From Eurosta solidaginis (lineage: Eukaryota; Arthropoda; Insecta; Diptera; Tephritidae), in the NCBI RefSeq assembly GCF_040869045.1, contig NC_090322.1, positions 77,399,675 through 77,463,674 on the forward strand: a stretch of DNA of 64,000 nucleotides, read 5' to 3'. The stretch's first letter is position 1. The number at the start of each line of letters is the position of its first letter. The notes below the pieces were generated by a model that worked only from the letters and a program-made list of their open reading frames with translations, was not told the DNA's origin and ran no database searches. The position numbers and the translations under genes are program-made. Of this stretch, positions 43,381-54,394 are shown in pieces.

Positions 43381-45186
43381 TTGGTCCAATATATAATGCA
43401 TCCTACGGTCGACAGAGATAGACGGAGAGCCAATAGACACGCACATAAACACAAATTCAGCGCGTCACCAATCACCATCACCGCTAGAGAGGTTGAGGAC
43501 GCCATTGGTCGCGCTAAACCATCCAAAGCAGTGGGCCCAGAGGGCATAGCCATGCCGATGCTTAATAACCTAGGGAAAGAGGGTTTCAAATATTTAGCGC
43601 ATGTCTTCAACCTGTCTCTCTCCACCTTTGCCATACCCGAGAAATGGAAATTGGCCAAGGTGGTCCCGCTACTAAAGCCTGGGAAACCAGATAACGTAGG
43701 TGAGTCATATCGTCCGATATCTCTCCTGTCGCCAGTGGCAAAGACGCTTGAAGCCATTTTGCTCCCTTATTTCCAAGCACATTTGCAGCTAGCCCCTCAT
43801 CAGCATGGCTTCATAAAACTCCATAGCACTACCTCCGCGCTAAATGTCATTAGCACCCAGATAAATTGCGGTTTGAATCAATACCCCCACCATAGAAAAG
43901 TACTCGTAGCGCTAGACCTATCAAAAGCCTTTGATACGGTCAACCATGGCTCGTTACTGCAAGACCTGGAAGGGTCTACCCTTCCCCCATGTCTTAAAAG
44001 GTGGACCGTAAATTATCTGGGTGGTCGGCAGGCATCGGTGCAATTCAGAAACGAAACATCAAAACCAAGGAGAATTAAACAAGGGGTGCCACAGGGTGGT
44101 GTCCTATCCCCACTTTTGTTTAATTTCTGCATATCCAAGCTACCTTCACCACCGGAAGGAGTCACAATCGTTTCCTACGCCGATGACTGCACAATAATCG
44201 CCACAGGTCCAGGCCCAGAGATCGATGAGCTATGCAATAAAATAAACGGCTATCTCCCTGATCTCTCCAGTTTTTTCGCCTCGCGAAACCTGGCATTGTC
44301 ACCGACTAAATCTTCCGCGACCTTGTTTACAACATGGACGCCCCAAATGTCGACCATATTGAACATCAACGTCGATGGCACTATGCTACCGACTGTCCTA
44401 CACCCCAAAATCTTGGGTGTGACGTTTGATCAGTATCTACATTTTGGTGCGCTCGCAACCGCAATTGTTCCGAGAATTCAGAGCCGTAATAAAATCCTCA
44501 AATCCCTTGCTGGCAGTACCTGGGGAAAAGATAAAGAAACGCTCATGACCACATACAAAGCAATTAGCCAGCCGATTACGTGCTACGCGTCACCCATATG
44601 GTCGCCAAGCCTAAAAACTACCCACTGGAAGAAACTACAGGCCTGCCAAAATACTGCTCTCAGAATTGCCACGGGCTGTCTTCTTATGTCCCCAGAACAC
44701 CATCTGCATAATGAGGCGAGAATACTCCCCATCAGGGAGAGAAATGAGATGCTGACCAAACAGTTTCTGTTGAATACCCAGAAACCTGGGCATCCCAACA
44801 GACATCTGATTGACGAACCAGCACCGCCTAGGGGCCTAAGGAGTCATCTCCGTAAGCATTTTGAGGAAATACGGCACCTGAGAACCCAGCCGTATGAAGC
44901 AAAAAGACACAAGCAGGTCCTTGGTGAACTCCATAGGCAGGCGTCGGACCTTTATGTCGGGAATTGCCCGGTGAATCCAGTACTTGAAGAAAAATATCCA
45001 GAACTCGCGGAAGAGGAACGCATACTCCCCAGGGAAACGCGTGTCACTCTTGCTCAACTTCGTTCTGGATACTGTAACAGGTTAAACTCTTACCTATCCA
45101 GAATCAACCCCGACATACAAAATGTATGCCCCGCTTGCAATGTGTCCCCACATGACACTAACCATCTCTTTAATTGTAATGTGTAA
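43381..45186 (+). CDS. LINE-C reverse transcriptase, 601-codon frame
   Basis: The longest open frame in the window. Order: AIGRAKPSKAVGPEG, WKLAKVVPLLKPGK, SYRPISLLSPVAKTLE, HQHGFIKLHSTTSALN, LVALDLSKAFDTVNH (catalytic Asp), IKQGVPQGGVLSPLLF, VSYADDCTIIA (catalytic YADD), LALSPTKSSATLF, KILGVTFD. The C-terminal connection reads SPIWSPSLKTTHWKKLQ and LAQLRSGYCNRLNSYL, ending in the zinc-like cluster CPACNVSPHDTNHLFNC. Its stop replaces the GAA of m1 (NVEPTPLTPL), removing about 35 residues. Upstream it is joined out of frame to the endonuclease by a 120-bp deletion, so it is an RT remnant although open. Confidence 0.85.
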   Translation: MVQYIMHPTVDRDRRRANRHAHKHKFSASPITITAREVEDAIGRAKPSKAVGPEGIAMPMLNNLGKEGFKYLAHVFNLSLSTFAIPEKWKLAKVVPLLKPGKPDNVGESYRPISLLSPVAKTLEAILLPYFQAHLQLAPHQHGFIKLHSTTSALNVISTQINCGLNQYPHHRKVLVALDLSKAFDTVNHGSLLQDLEGSTLPPCLKRWTVNYLGGRQASVQFRNETSKPRRIKQGVPQGGVLSPLLFNFCISKLPSPPEGVTIVSYADDCTIIATGPGPEIDELCNKINGYLPDLSSFFASRNLALSPTKSSATLFTTWTPQMSTILNINVDGTMLPTVLHPKILGVTFDQYLHFGALATAIVPRIQSRNKILKSLAGSTWGKDKETLMTTYKAISQPITCYASPIWSPSLKTTHWKKLQACQNTALRIATGCLLMSPEHHLHNEARILPIRERNEMLTKQFLLNTQKPGHPNRHLIDEPAPPRGLRSHLRKHFEEIRHLRTQPYEAKRHKQVLGELHRQASDLYVGNCPVNPVLEEKYPELAEEERILPRETRVTLAQLRSGYCNRLNSYLSRINPDIQNVCPACNVSPHDTNHLFNCNV

Positions 45187-45330
45187 CCAACGCCTCTAAC
45201 ACCCCTTTCCTTATGGTCCACCCCTGTTGAAACGGCAAGTTTCCTTGGACTCCCGTTAGAGGATATTGATGACAATTTGTGGGGCGAGCATTGCTACAAC
45301 AACAACAACAAAAACATAAACGCGAGACCG

Positions 45331-45985
45331 ATCACAAATTTTCATCAATATCCTCTAACGGGAGTCCAAGGAAACTTGCCGTTTCAACAGGGGAGGACCA
45401 TAAGGAAAGGGGTGTTAGAGGCGTTGGTTCCACATTACAATTGAAGAGGTGGTTGGTGTCATGTGGGGACACATTGCAAGCGGGGCATACATTTTGTATG
45501 TCGGGGTTGATTCTGGATAGGTAAGACTTTAACCTGTTACAGTATCCAGAACGAAGTTGAGCAAGAGTGACACGCGTTTCTCTAGGGAGTATGCGTTCCT
45601 CTTCCACAAGTTTTGGATAATTTTCGTTAAGTACTGGATTCACCGGGCAATTCCCGGCATAAAGGTCCGATGCCTGTTTATGGAGTTCACCAAGGATCTG
45701 GTTGTGTTTTTTCACTTGTTGTTGTTGTTGTTGTAGCAATGCAATGTTTTTTCACTTCATACGGCTGTGTTCTCAGGTGCCGTATTTCCTCAAAATGCGC
45801 ACGGAGATGACTCCTTAAGCCCCTAGGCGGTGCTGGTTCATCAATCAGGTGTCTGTTGGGATGCCCAGGTTTCGTGGTATTCAACAGGATCTGTTTGGTC
45901 AGCATCTCATTTCTCTCCCTGATGGGGAGTATTCTCGCCTCAATATGCAGATGGTGTTTTGGGGACATAAGAAGACAGCCCGTGG
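45331..45985 (-). mobile_element. LINE-C 3' part, second tandem copy
   Basis: Copy of 38052-38706, including the 28-bp micro-insertion (about 45717-45744) with its TSDs. Confidence 0.85.
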
Positions 45986-46187
45986 CGATCTTTCAAATCA
46001 GAAGGTAACTCAATATACATTTTATACCCTAAATATTCAAGAGACCTTTTGGCGAACTCAGTTCTTATTCTAGGCAGTCTTATATTATTGCAATTTCTAG
46101 TTCCATAATTGTGGATTTCATGATTATAATGTATTTTACTACTCAGGTAATTTGGTAACATTCCTAACCTAAGTTGGTGTATAAATT

Positions 46188-47195
46188 TCAATGTGAAATA
46201 ACTGACTGTTTAATACTAAGCCAGTTTAATCTATTGAGCATTACAATTTTTGGCGTTCTTGGAGGACATTTTAAAATAAATCGCATTGCCTTGTTTTGCT
46301 GTATTTGAAGTTTCTTAATATACATATCATTACTTAATAGCAGAATAGTAGGACAATAAATAAAGTGTGGTTCAATAATTGAACGATATACCAATATTTT
46401 ATGACTTTGACTGATATGTTTACATGTTCTATACATGAAGCTTATTTTCTGTGCAATTTTCCTTTCCAGATAAGTTACATGCTCTCCAAAATTTAGATTA
46501 TCATCAAACAAAACTCCTAAATACTTAATTTTGTCTACTCTTTGGATTTCCATGTTTTTTACCTTCAGCGTAATATTATTTAAACAATTGTTACTTATGA
46601 TATTAGTGTTTTTACAAAATATCATGAACTTAGTTTTTTCGACATTTAATTTCAGTTTTCTAAGGCATAACCATTTGTATAGCGAGTCCAGGTCTTCTTG
46701 TACTTTCAGCATGGCACATTCTGCATATTTTCCACTTATGATAAGCAATGCATCATCCGCAAATAGACGTATTTTACAATATTTTAAGCATCTTTTGATA
46801 TCATTGATATACAATGTAAACAATATTGGCGCCAAGACCGAGCCTTGTGGTAAACCAATTTTAACATCCACCACTGATGAAACCTTTCCAATTATCGTTC
46901 TCTGTTTTCTGTTACAAAAATAACTCTGGAACCATTCCAACGCCTTTCCTCTTATACCAATTTTAAACATAACGTCCAATAGCTCAGATCTATCAACAGT
47001 TTCAAAAGCCCGTTTTAAATCCAAGAAGACAGACACCGTAAATTTTTTGTCCGCCATGTCTTCTTTCCAATCTGTAATTACCATATTCAACGCTGTCTCA
47101 CAAGAATGGCTCTTCCTGAATCCCAATTGTTCTGGGATAATCACATTGTGCTTCTCTAAGTATGCCACAAGTTGATCCTTCACGACTGTCTCCAT
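46188..47195 (-). CDS. LINE-B reverse transcriptase, 335-codon frame
   Basis: Open from the RT start METVVKDQLVAYLEKHN through LGFRKSHSCETALN, FLDLKRAFETVD (catalytic Asp), KIGLPQGSVLAPILF, RLFADDALLII (catalytic ADD), LNVEKTKFMIFCKN and IKYLGVLFDDNLNF to KQSVISH and a stop at 46188. It is closely related to the LINE-A RT. Residues upstream (fingers, 47449-47180) are in another frame, so the enzyme is incomplete. Confidence 0.8.
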   Translation of the reverse strand: METVVKDQLVAYLEKHNVIIPEQLGFRKSHSCETALNMVITDWKEDMADKKFTVSVFLDLKRAFETVDRSELLDVMFKIGIRGKALEWFQSYFCNRKQRTIIGKVSSVVDVKIGLPQGSVLAPILFTLYINDIKRCLKYCKIRLFADDALLIISGKYAECAMLKVQEDLDSLYKWLCLRKLKLNVEKTKFMIFCKNTNIISNNCLNNITLKVKNMEIQRVDKIKYLGVLFDDNLNFGEHVTYLERKIAQKISFMYRTCKHISQSHKILVYRSIIEPHFIYCPTILLLSNDMYIKKLQIQQNKAMRFILKCPPRTPKIVMLNRLNWLSIKQSVISH

Positions 47196-47602
47196 AATTT
47201 TTTCATCTGTAGGTAACGTGTTGGACGTAGTTCCTCAGGTTTCATTGTATTTTTTACTTTTTCAACAGGTATTATTGTTGAAATTTTCCAGTAACTAGGT
47301 ACAATACCGCTGTTTAAGGATTCGTTAATTATGTCTTTGTAGAAATTAGCAGTATATGTCATGGCATCTTTAACGACACCCTCCGACAAAAGCTTGTCGC
47401 CGCCATATTTGTTTTTAAGTGATTTTGTGATAATAATAATATCGTCCACTACAATGTCAGTAAATTTAAATGTTTCAAATGGATTACTATGATTTGCGCT
47501 TATTTCATCCCCATTTACAATTTCTTCGATTTAATTTAATTTATTTATTATTACGGCTGTTTAGGCTTAAAACTTAAACTACTAAGTACAATTCATTATT
47601 AA

Positions 47603-48334
47603 TCAATCATCGATGCTATCATTAATTTCAACAATACTTTGTATAAAAAAGTTATTTAGGGCATTAGCTATATCATATTCGTTTTCCAGGCATTCACCGT
47701 TAATTACAATTTTAGTGATATGTTTTTTAACGTCATTAAGCTCGACGAGGTCTTTTAGACACTTCCACATACGTTTCATATCGCCATTGTTATGATTTAC
47801 TCTATCTTCCATGTATTTCTTTTTTTTATAAATTATGGTTCTTTTATATATTTTCTTAATGACGTTATATTCGTCCCAAAATCCAGTATTTCGAGCAGTT
47901 TTATAAGATTCTATTTTTCTTTTATGCAGGTTTGTTAATTGTAATAATTCTCGGTCGTACCACTTATTTCTTATCTGTATTTGGGTCCTCTTTATATAAG
48001 TCAGTGCTTGCATAGGCTCAGTTAAAACTTCGTTCAGGGCTTTAGTTTTAGTTTCTACTCCGGAAATTGACATAAAGCCGAAATCGCATGTTCGTAGCAA
48101 AGTTAAAAGATTTTCAGCACTATAGTACTCCCAACATGTAACAGTAGCATACCCTCTCATTTTACACAGCTTTGTTGTTGGCACTTCGAAATGGATTGTC
48201 TCATTGTCAGAAATGCGATGTTCACCTATATTCACTGCTTTAACTTTATCATTGTTACTGAATAGCAGATCAATTCTTGTAGACGGGTACTCTTTTATCC
48301 TTGTGTCGAAGTTTATCCTTGGTATCATTGCCAT
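47603..48334 (-). pseudogene. LINE-B endonuclease and linker, copy 2
   Basis: A 243-codon frame almost identical to 40336-41067 (one visible change near the start, YSSTRI to YPSTRI, and SFM to GFM later). Confidence 0.75.
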
Positions 48335-48678
48335 TTGTGCAAATAAACTTGTTAGCTGGTTTGAGTATGTTGACGATAAATTTACATTGATATTAAAATC
48401 ACAAATTATTAAATTATTATCCGCCTCCTTGAGATGTTCAGTGATGATTTCATTTAGTTAAGTAATAAAGGTGGAGTCACTGCTACTTGGTGAGTGATAT
48501 AGTACACCGATTTTTTATTTTAACGCGCATTTGTTTAGTTTTACAATAATGCACCACACATTCATGTTGATAGCTTTATTACAAACTATGCTAAATTGTA
48601 TATTTTCATTCACATACATGACAACACCGCCAGTATGCCTACTTTAGAGAGTCGCTGCTTCCCAAGGCAGTCGGTTCT

Positions 48679-49218
48679 ATGTACCGGAGCAACTCTGGAT
48701 TTTTCCCGACCAAGGACTGTCATTTCAGTGTGACCCCATTTAATTTGTTTCGTCCCTCCCACAAATTGTCATCCTCCCAGCAGCTCCTTGCAGCAGGACT
48801 GCTACATATTCTCTTACTCCGCGAATGTATCGAACCCAATCCGGGTCCGTCTCCTGACCCCGGTCCTGAGAAATGGTTTTGCTGCATTTGCCAGAAAAGA
48901 ATCTTTTTAGGACGGTCATACTCTGTTCAGTGTGTCTCGTGCAAGGGATGGTTGCATCGGACAGGTTGTTCTGGGCTTGATCCCAAAACCCGACGTCAAC
49001 GTAACTTTTATAAATCTTTTGTGGCTCCTTGCTGCTCACGCCCAAGGGCGTCCCGTAGTCTACGCCTAAGCGTCCCCCTACTACGTTCCAGCAGCCTCGC
49101 TGCTCAGCAAGCCACAACAAGTACCCGCTGCTGCTCGCGCCCCACGGCGCCAACAACTCAAACAGCTGATACCACTCATAACTACTACCTCCGTAGTAGA
49201 GCTGGTAGCAATGCTTAG
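48679..49218 (+). CDS. LINE-C 2A-like and PHD-like protein, second copy
   Basis: Same 179-residue translation as 41412-41951, including CIEPNPGP and the Cys/His pattern. Confidence 0.68.
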   Translation: MYRSNSGFFPTKDCHFSVTPFNLFRPSHKLSSSQQLLAAGLLHILLLRECIEPNPGPSPDPGPEKWFCCICQKRIFLGRSYSVQCVSCKGWLHRTGCSGLDPKTRRQRNFYKSFVAPCCSRPRASRSLRLSVPLLRSSSLAAQQATTSTRCCSRPTAPTTQTADTTHNYYLRSRAGSNA

Positions 49219-50354
49219 CATCAGCCCTTGCCCCCGTCTTCTTCCCCCCTCTTTTCTGGCAGCAATCGTGCAGGTCAGGGAAACAGACTATTAGTCCCTA
49301 CCTCCGTTTGTACCGTCTGCCAGCACAGAATATATAGGTTTGCGACATCCGCTCAATGCAGCTCCTGCCTTGGGTGGTGCCACTTCCTAGATGTTCTGGT
49401 CTCCGCGACGGCAACCCCTCGACGGGTTTCATCGCGCCATGTTGCCAGGTCGCAAACCCAAATCATCCGGGTACCCCAATGCTTGCCCAAGGGCGCCCAG
49501 TCCCAAGGCCACAACAGCAATTGCGTCCTGGCCTTCCACAACCTAGGCGTAGTCACCCGTCACTTACCCCTAGAGTGACGGCGTCACCCCTCATGCACTT
49601 CAGAATTCTGCAGTTAAATTGTAATGGACTAACTGGGAAGATTACGGAGATAGTCGATTTCATGAAGCGGCACAACATCCGCATTGCTGCGATTCAAGAG
49701 ACTAAACTCACAGCAAGATCTGCATTGCAGACCTGCTTCGGGTATAATGTCCACAGGAAGGACCGCGAGAGCGGAAATGGAGGCGGCCTCGCGTTTATTA
49801 TACACCACTCTGTGCAATATCATATATTTGATCCTGGCATCGACCGCAGGGACAATGTCTTAGAACATCAAGGCCTATCTGTCCGGTCAGGCGATGCAAA
49901 TCTAGAAATCATCAACATCTACATCCCTCCTGTCACCTGTTGCCCCAGTGGATACCGCCCTAAAATCGAGGCCTTACTCACTGGCAACAATCGCATTATC
50001 TTAGGCGATTTCAATGCCCATCACGACCTATGGCATTCAAACTTGCGGGCGGACAGTAGGGGTGAGATGTTGGCGGATCAAATAGAAGAAACGACGTTCT
50101 GCACAATAAACGGAGTCGCCCCCACACGTATGGTAGGAAGCTGTCATAGCTCGCCAGATATCTCAATCGTGAGCGCAGAACTCGTAAACTGCGAGCTTAG
50201 CGAGGGAACGCGACCTTATAAGACAGCTTGATCCAGGCGACCCCCAAATAAGGGATATAAACCAACGCATCAGATTGCTTGTGGACGAACACAAGCGGGC
50301 GAAATGGGAAGAGCACCTAAGAGGTTGTAACCTCTCTACCGGTGTAGGTGAACT

Positions 50355-52160
50355 TTGGTCCAATATATAATGCATCCTACGGTCGACAGAGATAGACGGA
50401 GAGCCAATAGACACGCACATAAACACAAATTCAGCGCGTCACCAATCACCATCACCGCTAGAGAGGTTGAGGACGCCATTGGTCGCGCTAAACCATCCAA
50501 AGCAGTGGGCCCAGAGGGCATAGCCATGCCGATGCTTAATAACCTAGGGAAAGAGGGTTTCAAATATTTAGCGCATGTCTTCAACCTGTCTCTCTCCACC
50601 TTTGCCATACCCGAGAAATGGAAATTGGCCAAGGTGGTCCCGCTACTAAAGCCTGGGAAACCAGATAACGTAGGTGAGTCATATCGTCCGATATCTCTCC
50701 TGTCGCCAGTGGCAAAGACGCTTGAAGCCATTTTGCTCCCTTATTTCCAAGCACATTTGCAGCTAGCCCCTCATCAGCATGGCTTCATAAAACTCCATAG
50801 CACTACCTCCGCGCTAAATGTCATTAGCACCCAGATAAATTGCGGTTTGAATCAATACCCCCACCATAGAACAGTACTCGTAGCGCTAGACCTATCAAAA
50901 GCCTTTGATACGGTCAACCATGGCTCGTTACTGCAAGACCTGGAAGGGTCTACCCTTCCCCCATGTCTTAAAAGGTGGACCGTAAATTATCTGGGTGGTC
51001 GGCAGGCATCGGTGCAATTCAGAAACGAAACATCAAAACCAAGGAGAATTAAACAAGGGGTGCCACAGGGTGGTGTCCTATCCCCACTTTTGTTTAATTT
51101 CTGCATATCCAAGCTACCTTCACCACCGGAAGGAGTCACAATCGTTTCCTACGCCGATGACTGCACAATAATCGCCACAGTCCCAGGCCCAGAGATCGAT
51201 GAGCTATGCAATAAAATAAACGGCTATCTCCCTGATCTCTCCAGTTTTTTCGCCTCGCGAAACCTGGCATTGTCACCGACTAAATCTTCCGCGACCTTGT
51301 TTACAACATGGACGCCCCAAATGTCGACCATATTGAACATCCACGTCGATGGCACTATGCTACCGACTGTCCTACACCCCAAAATCTTGGGTGTGACGTT
51401 TGATCAGTATCTACATTTTGGTGCGCTCGCAACCGCAATTGTTCCGAGAATTCAGAGCCGTAATAAAATCCTCAAATCCCTTGCTGGCAGTACCTGGGGA
51501 AAAGATAAAGAAATGCTCATGACCACATACAAAGCAATTAGCCAGCCGATTACGTGCTACGCGTCACCCATATGGTCGCCAAGCCTAAAAACTACCCACT
51601 GGAAGAAACTATAGGCCTGCCAAAATACTGCTCTCAGAATCGCCACGGGCTGTCTTCTTATGTCCCCAGAACACCATCTGCATAATGAGGCGAGAATACT
51701 CCCCATCAGGGAGAGAAATGAGATGCTGACCAAACAGTTTCTGTTGAATACCCAGAAACCTGGGCATCCCAACAGACATCTGATTGACGAACCAGCACCG
51801 CCTAGGGGCCTAAGGAGTCATCTCCGTAAGCATTTTGAGGAAATACGGCACCTGAGAACCCAGCCGTATGAAGCAAAAAGACACAAGCAGGTCCTTGGTG
51901 AACTCCATAGACAGGCGTCGGACCTTTATGTCGGGAATTGCCCGGTGAATCCAGTACTTGAAGAAAAATATCCAGAACTCGCGGAAGAGGAACGCATACT
52001 CCCCAGGGAAACGCGTGTCACTCTTGCTCAACTTCGTTCTGGATACTGTAACAGGTTAAACTCTTACCTATCCAGAATCAACCCCGACATACAAAATGTA
52101 TGCCCCGCTTGCAATGTGTCCCCACATGACACTAACCATCTCTTTAATTGTAATGTGTAA
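50355..52160 (+). pseudogene. LINE-C reverse transcriptase, second copy
   Basis: Same motifs as 43381-45186. A nonsense codon at 51612 splits it into 419 and 166 codons. YADD is present. The terminal Cys/His cluster is followed by the same stop as copy 1. Confidence 0.82.
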
Positions 52161-52290
52161 CCAACGCCTCTAACACCCCTTTCCTTATGGTCCACCCCTG
52201 TTGAAACGGCAAGTTTCCTTGGACTCCCGTTAGAGGATATTGATGACAATTTGTGGGGCGAGCATTGCTACAACAACAACAACAACAACA

Positions 52291-52828
52291 TAAACGCGAG
52301 ACCGCCTCCATTTCCGCTTTCGCGGTCTTTCCTGTGGACGTTATACCCAGAGCAGGTCTGCAATGCAGATCTTGCTGTGAGTTTAGTCTCTTGAATCGCA
52401 GCAATGCGGATGTTGTGCCGCTTCATGAAATCGACTATCTCCGTAATCTTCCCAGTTAGTCCATTACAGTTTAACTGCAGAATTCTGAAGTGCATAAGGG
52501 GAGACGTCGCCACTGGGGGTAAGAGACGGGTGACTACGCCTGGGTTGGGGAAGGCCAGGACGCAATTGCTGTTGTGGCCCTAGGACTGGGCGTCCTTGGG
52601 CAAGCATTGGGGTACCCGGATGATTTGGGTTTGGGGCCTGGCAACATGGCGCGATGAAACTCGTCGGGGGGTTGCCGTCGCGGAGACCAGAACATCTAGG
52701 GAAGTGGCACCACCCAAGGCAGGAGCTGCATTGGGCGGATGTCGCAAACATATATATTATGTACTGGCAAACGGTGCAAACGGAGGTAGGGACTAAGGGT
52801 CTGTTTCCCTGACCTACACGATTGATGA
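52291..52828 (-). mobile_element. LINE-C m0, endonuclease and finger part
   Basis: Minus strand from the second PHD-like finger (CSSCLGWCHFPRCSG, 52751 onward) through LMHFRILQLNCNGLTGK and AAIQETKL to GGGLA, cut at TAAACGCGAG. It is the middle of the m0 copy whose 5' part is 53891-54380. Confidence 0.75.
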
Positions 52829-53890
52829 TTTCGCCTCGCGAAACCTGGCATTGTCACCGACTAAATCTTCCGCGACCTTATTTACAACATGGACGCCCCA
52901 AATGTCGACCATATTGAACATCCACGTCGATGGCACTACGCTACCGACTGTCCTACACCCCAAAATCTTGGGTGTGACGTTTGATCAGGATCTACATTTT
53001 GGTGCGCACGCGACCGCAATTGTTCCAAGAATTCAGAGCCGTAATAAAATCCTCAAATCCCTTGCTGGCAGTACCTGGGGAAAAGATAAAGAAACGCTCT
53101 TGACCACATACAAAGCAATTAGCCAGCCGATTACGTGCTGCGCGTCACCCATATGGTCGCCAAGCCTAAAAACCACCCACTGGAAGAAACTACAGGCCAG
53201 CCAAAATACTGCTCTCAGAATCGCCACGGGCTGTCTTCTTATGTCCCCAGAACACCATCTGCATAATGAGGCGAGAATACTCCCCATCAGGGAGAGAAAT
53301 GAGATGCTGGCCAAACAGTTTCTGTTGAATACCCAGAAACCTGGGCATCCCAACAGACATCTGATTGACGAACCAGCACCGCCTAGGGGCCTAAGGAGTC
53401 ATCTCCGTAAGCATTTTGAGGAAATACGGTACCTGAGAACCCAGCCGTATGAAGCGAAAAAACACAAGCAGGTCCTTGGTGAACTCCATAAACAGGCGTC
53501 GGACCTTTATGTCGGGAATTGCCCGGTGAATCCAGTACTTGAAGAAAAATATCCAGAACTCGCAGAAGAGGAACGCATACTCCCCAGGGAAACGCGTGTC
53601 ACTCTTGCTCAACTTCGTTCTGGATACTGTAACAGGTTAAACTCTTACTATCCAGAATCAACCCCGACATACAAAATGTATGCCCCGCTTGCAATGTGTC
53701 CCCACATGACACCAACCATCTCTTTAATTGTAATGTGGAACCAACGCCTCTAACACCCCTTTCCTTATGGTCCACCCCTGTTGAAACGGCAAGTTTCCTT
53801 GGACTCCCGTTGAGGATATTGATGACAATCTGTGATCGGTCGCGGCTATTAGGTGGGGCGAGCATTGCTACAACAACAACAACAACAACA
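52829..53890 (+). mobile_element. LINE-C p2, 5'-truncated copy inserted in m0
   Basis: Starts inside RT (TTTCGCCTCGCGAAACC) and runs to a long CAA tail (53869-53892). The 300-codon frame 52851-53753 lacks the YADD block. A one-base loss near 53650 alters the C-terminus. It is inserted opposite to m0, with about 120 bp of m0 missing at the site and no TSD. Confidence 0.8.
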
Positions 53891-54380
53891 ACAGCAGCAG
53901 CGGGTACTTGTTGTGGCTTGCTGAGCAGCGGGGCTGCTGCAAGGTAGTGGGGGGGGGGGGGGCGCGCTTAGGCGTAGACTACGGGACGCCCTTGGGCGTG
54001 AACAGCAAGGAGCCACAAAAGATTTACAAAAGTTACGTGGACGTCGGGTTTTGGGATCAAGCCCAGAACAACCTGTCCGATGCAACCATCCCTTGCACGA
54101 GACACACTGAACAGAGTATGACCGTCCTAAAAAGATTCTTTTCCGGCAGATGCAGCAAAACCATTTCTCAGGACCGGGGTCAGGAGACGGACCCGGATTG
54201 GATTCGATGCCTTCCCGGAGTAAGAGAATATGGAGCAGTCCTGCTGCAAGTAGCTGCTGGGAGGATGACAATTTGTGGGAGGGACGAAACAAATTAGATG
54301 GGGTCACACTGAAATGACAGTCCTTGGTCGGGAAAAATCCCGAGTCGCTCCGTTACATAGAACCGACTGCCTTGGGAAGC
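53891..54380 (-). mobile_element. LINE-C m0, 5' end
   Basis: Minus strand from GCTTCCCAAGGCAGTCGG (54380) with the frame 54307-53849 encoding LLLREGIESNPGP and the first PHD-like finger. Right TSD GCACTTTACGTTCT at 54381-54394. Contains a 12-13-base G run near 53949. Confidence 0.8.
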
Positions 54381-54394
54381 GCACTTTACGTTCT

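Larger units (their letters stand above)
41390..45316 (+). mobile_element. LINE-C, plus-strand copy p1 (5' end to CAA tail)
   Basis: Starts GCTTCCCAAGGCAGTCGG, the same 5' end as m0 at 54380. It encodes a 2A-like motif, two PHD-like fingers, APE endonuclease and RT, and ends ...GCATTGCTACAACAACAAC near 45316. It has frame breaks before the endonuclease, an internal deletion of about 120 bp at 43394 relative to m1 (60434-60555), and a stop near 45184. Confidence 0.87.
38052..45330. repeat. 7.28-kb tandem duplication, first unit
   Basis: Contains a LINE-C 3' part, LINE-B and a LINE-C plus-strand copy. Repeated as 45331-52304. The units share the micro-insertion at 38438 and the LINE-C nonsense codon near 45184, and differ by a few substitutions and indels. 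Confidence 0.9.
45986..48656 (-). mobile_element. LINE-B, second tandem copy
   Basis: Same structure as 38707-41389, but without the 17-bp insertion, so RT stays open. Endonuclease and linker frame 48334-47603, RT start 47449-47180, RT 47195-46188. Confidence 0.83.
48657..52290 (+). mobile_element. LINE-C, plus-strand copy p1 in the second tandem unit
   Basis: Copy of 41390-45316. The endonuclease frame 49356-50231 is cut at VNCELSEG by a 293-bp deletion that removes the SDH motif. RT reads 50355-51614 and 51660-52160, with a TAG at 51612 (KKL then stop) where copy 1 reads CAG. CAA tail to 52290. Confidence 0.87.
45331..52304. repeat. 7.28-kb tandem duplication, second unit (6974 bp)
   Basis: Head-to-tail copy of 38052-45330. 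About 293 bp are missing relative to the first unit (equivalent to about 42920-43212). The right end continues into the original flank, LINE-C m0 endonuclease. Confidence 0.9.

Noticed and set aside
43362..43757. Minus-strand 131-codon ORFs at 43362 and 50336
   Set aside because: Shadows antisense to the LINE-C RT; no motif of their own.
53940..53965. The G run as a functional G-quadruplex
   Set aside because: A single homopolymer in a degenerate LINE copy; length may be a sequencing or assembly effect.
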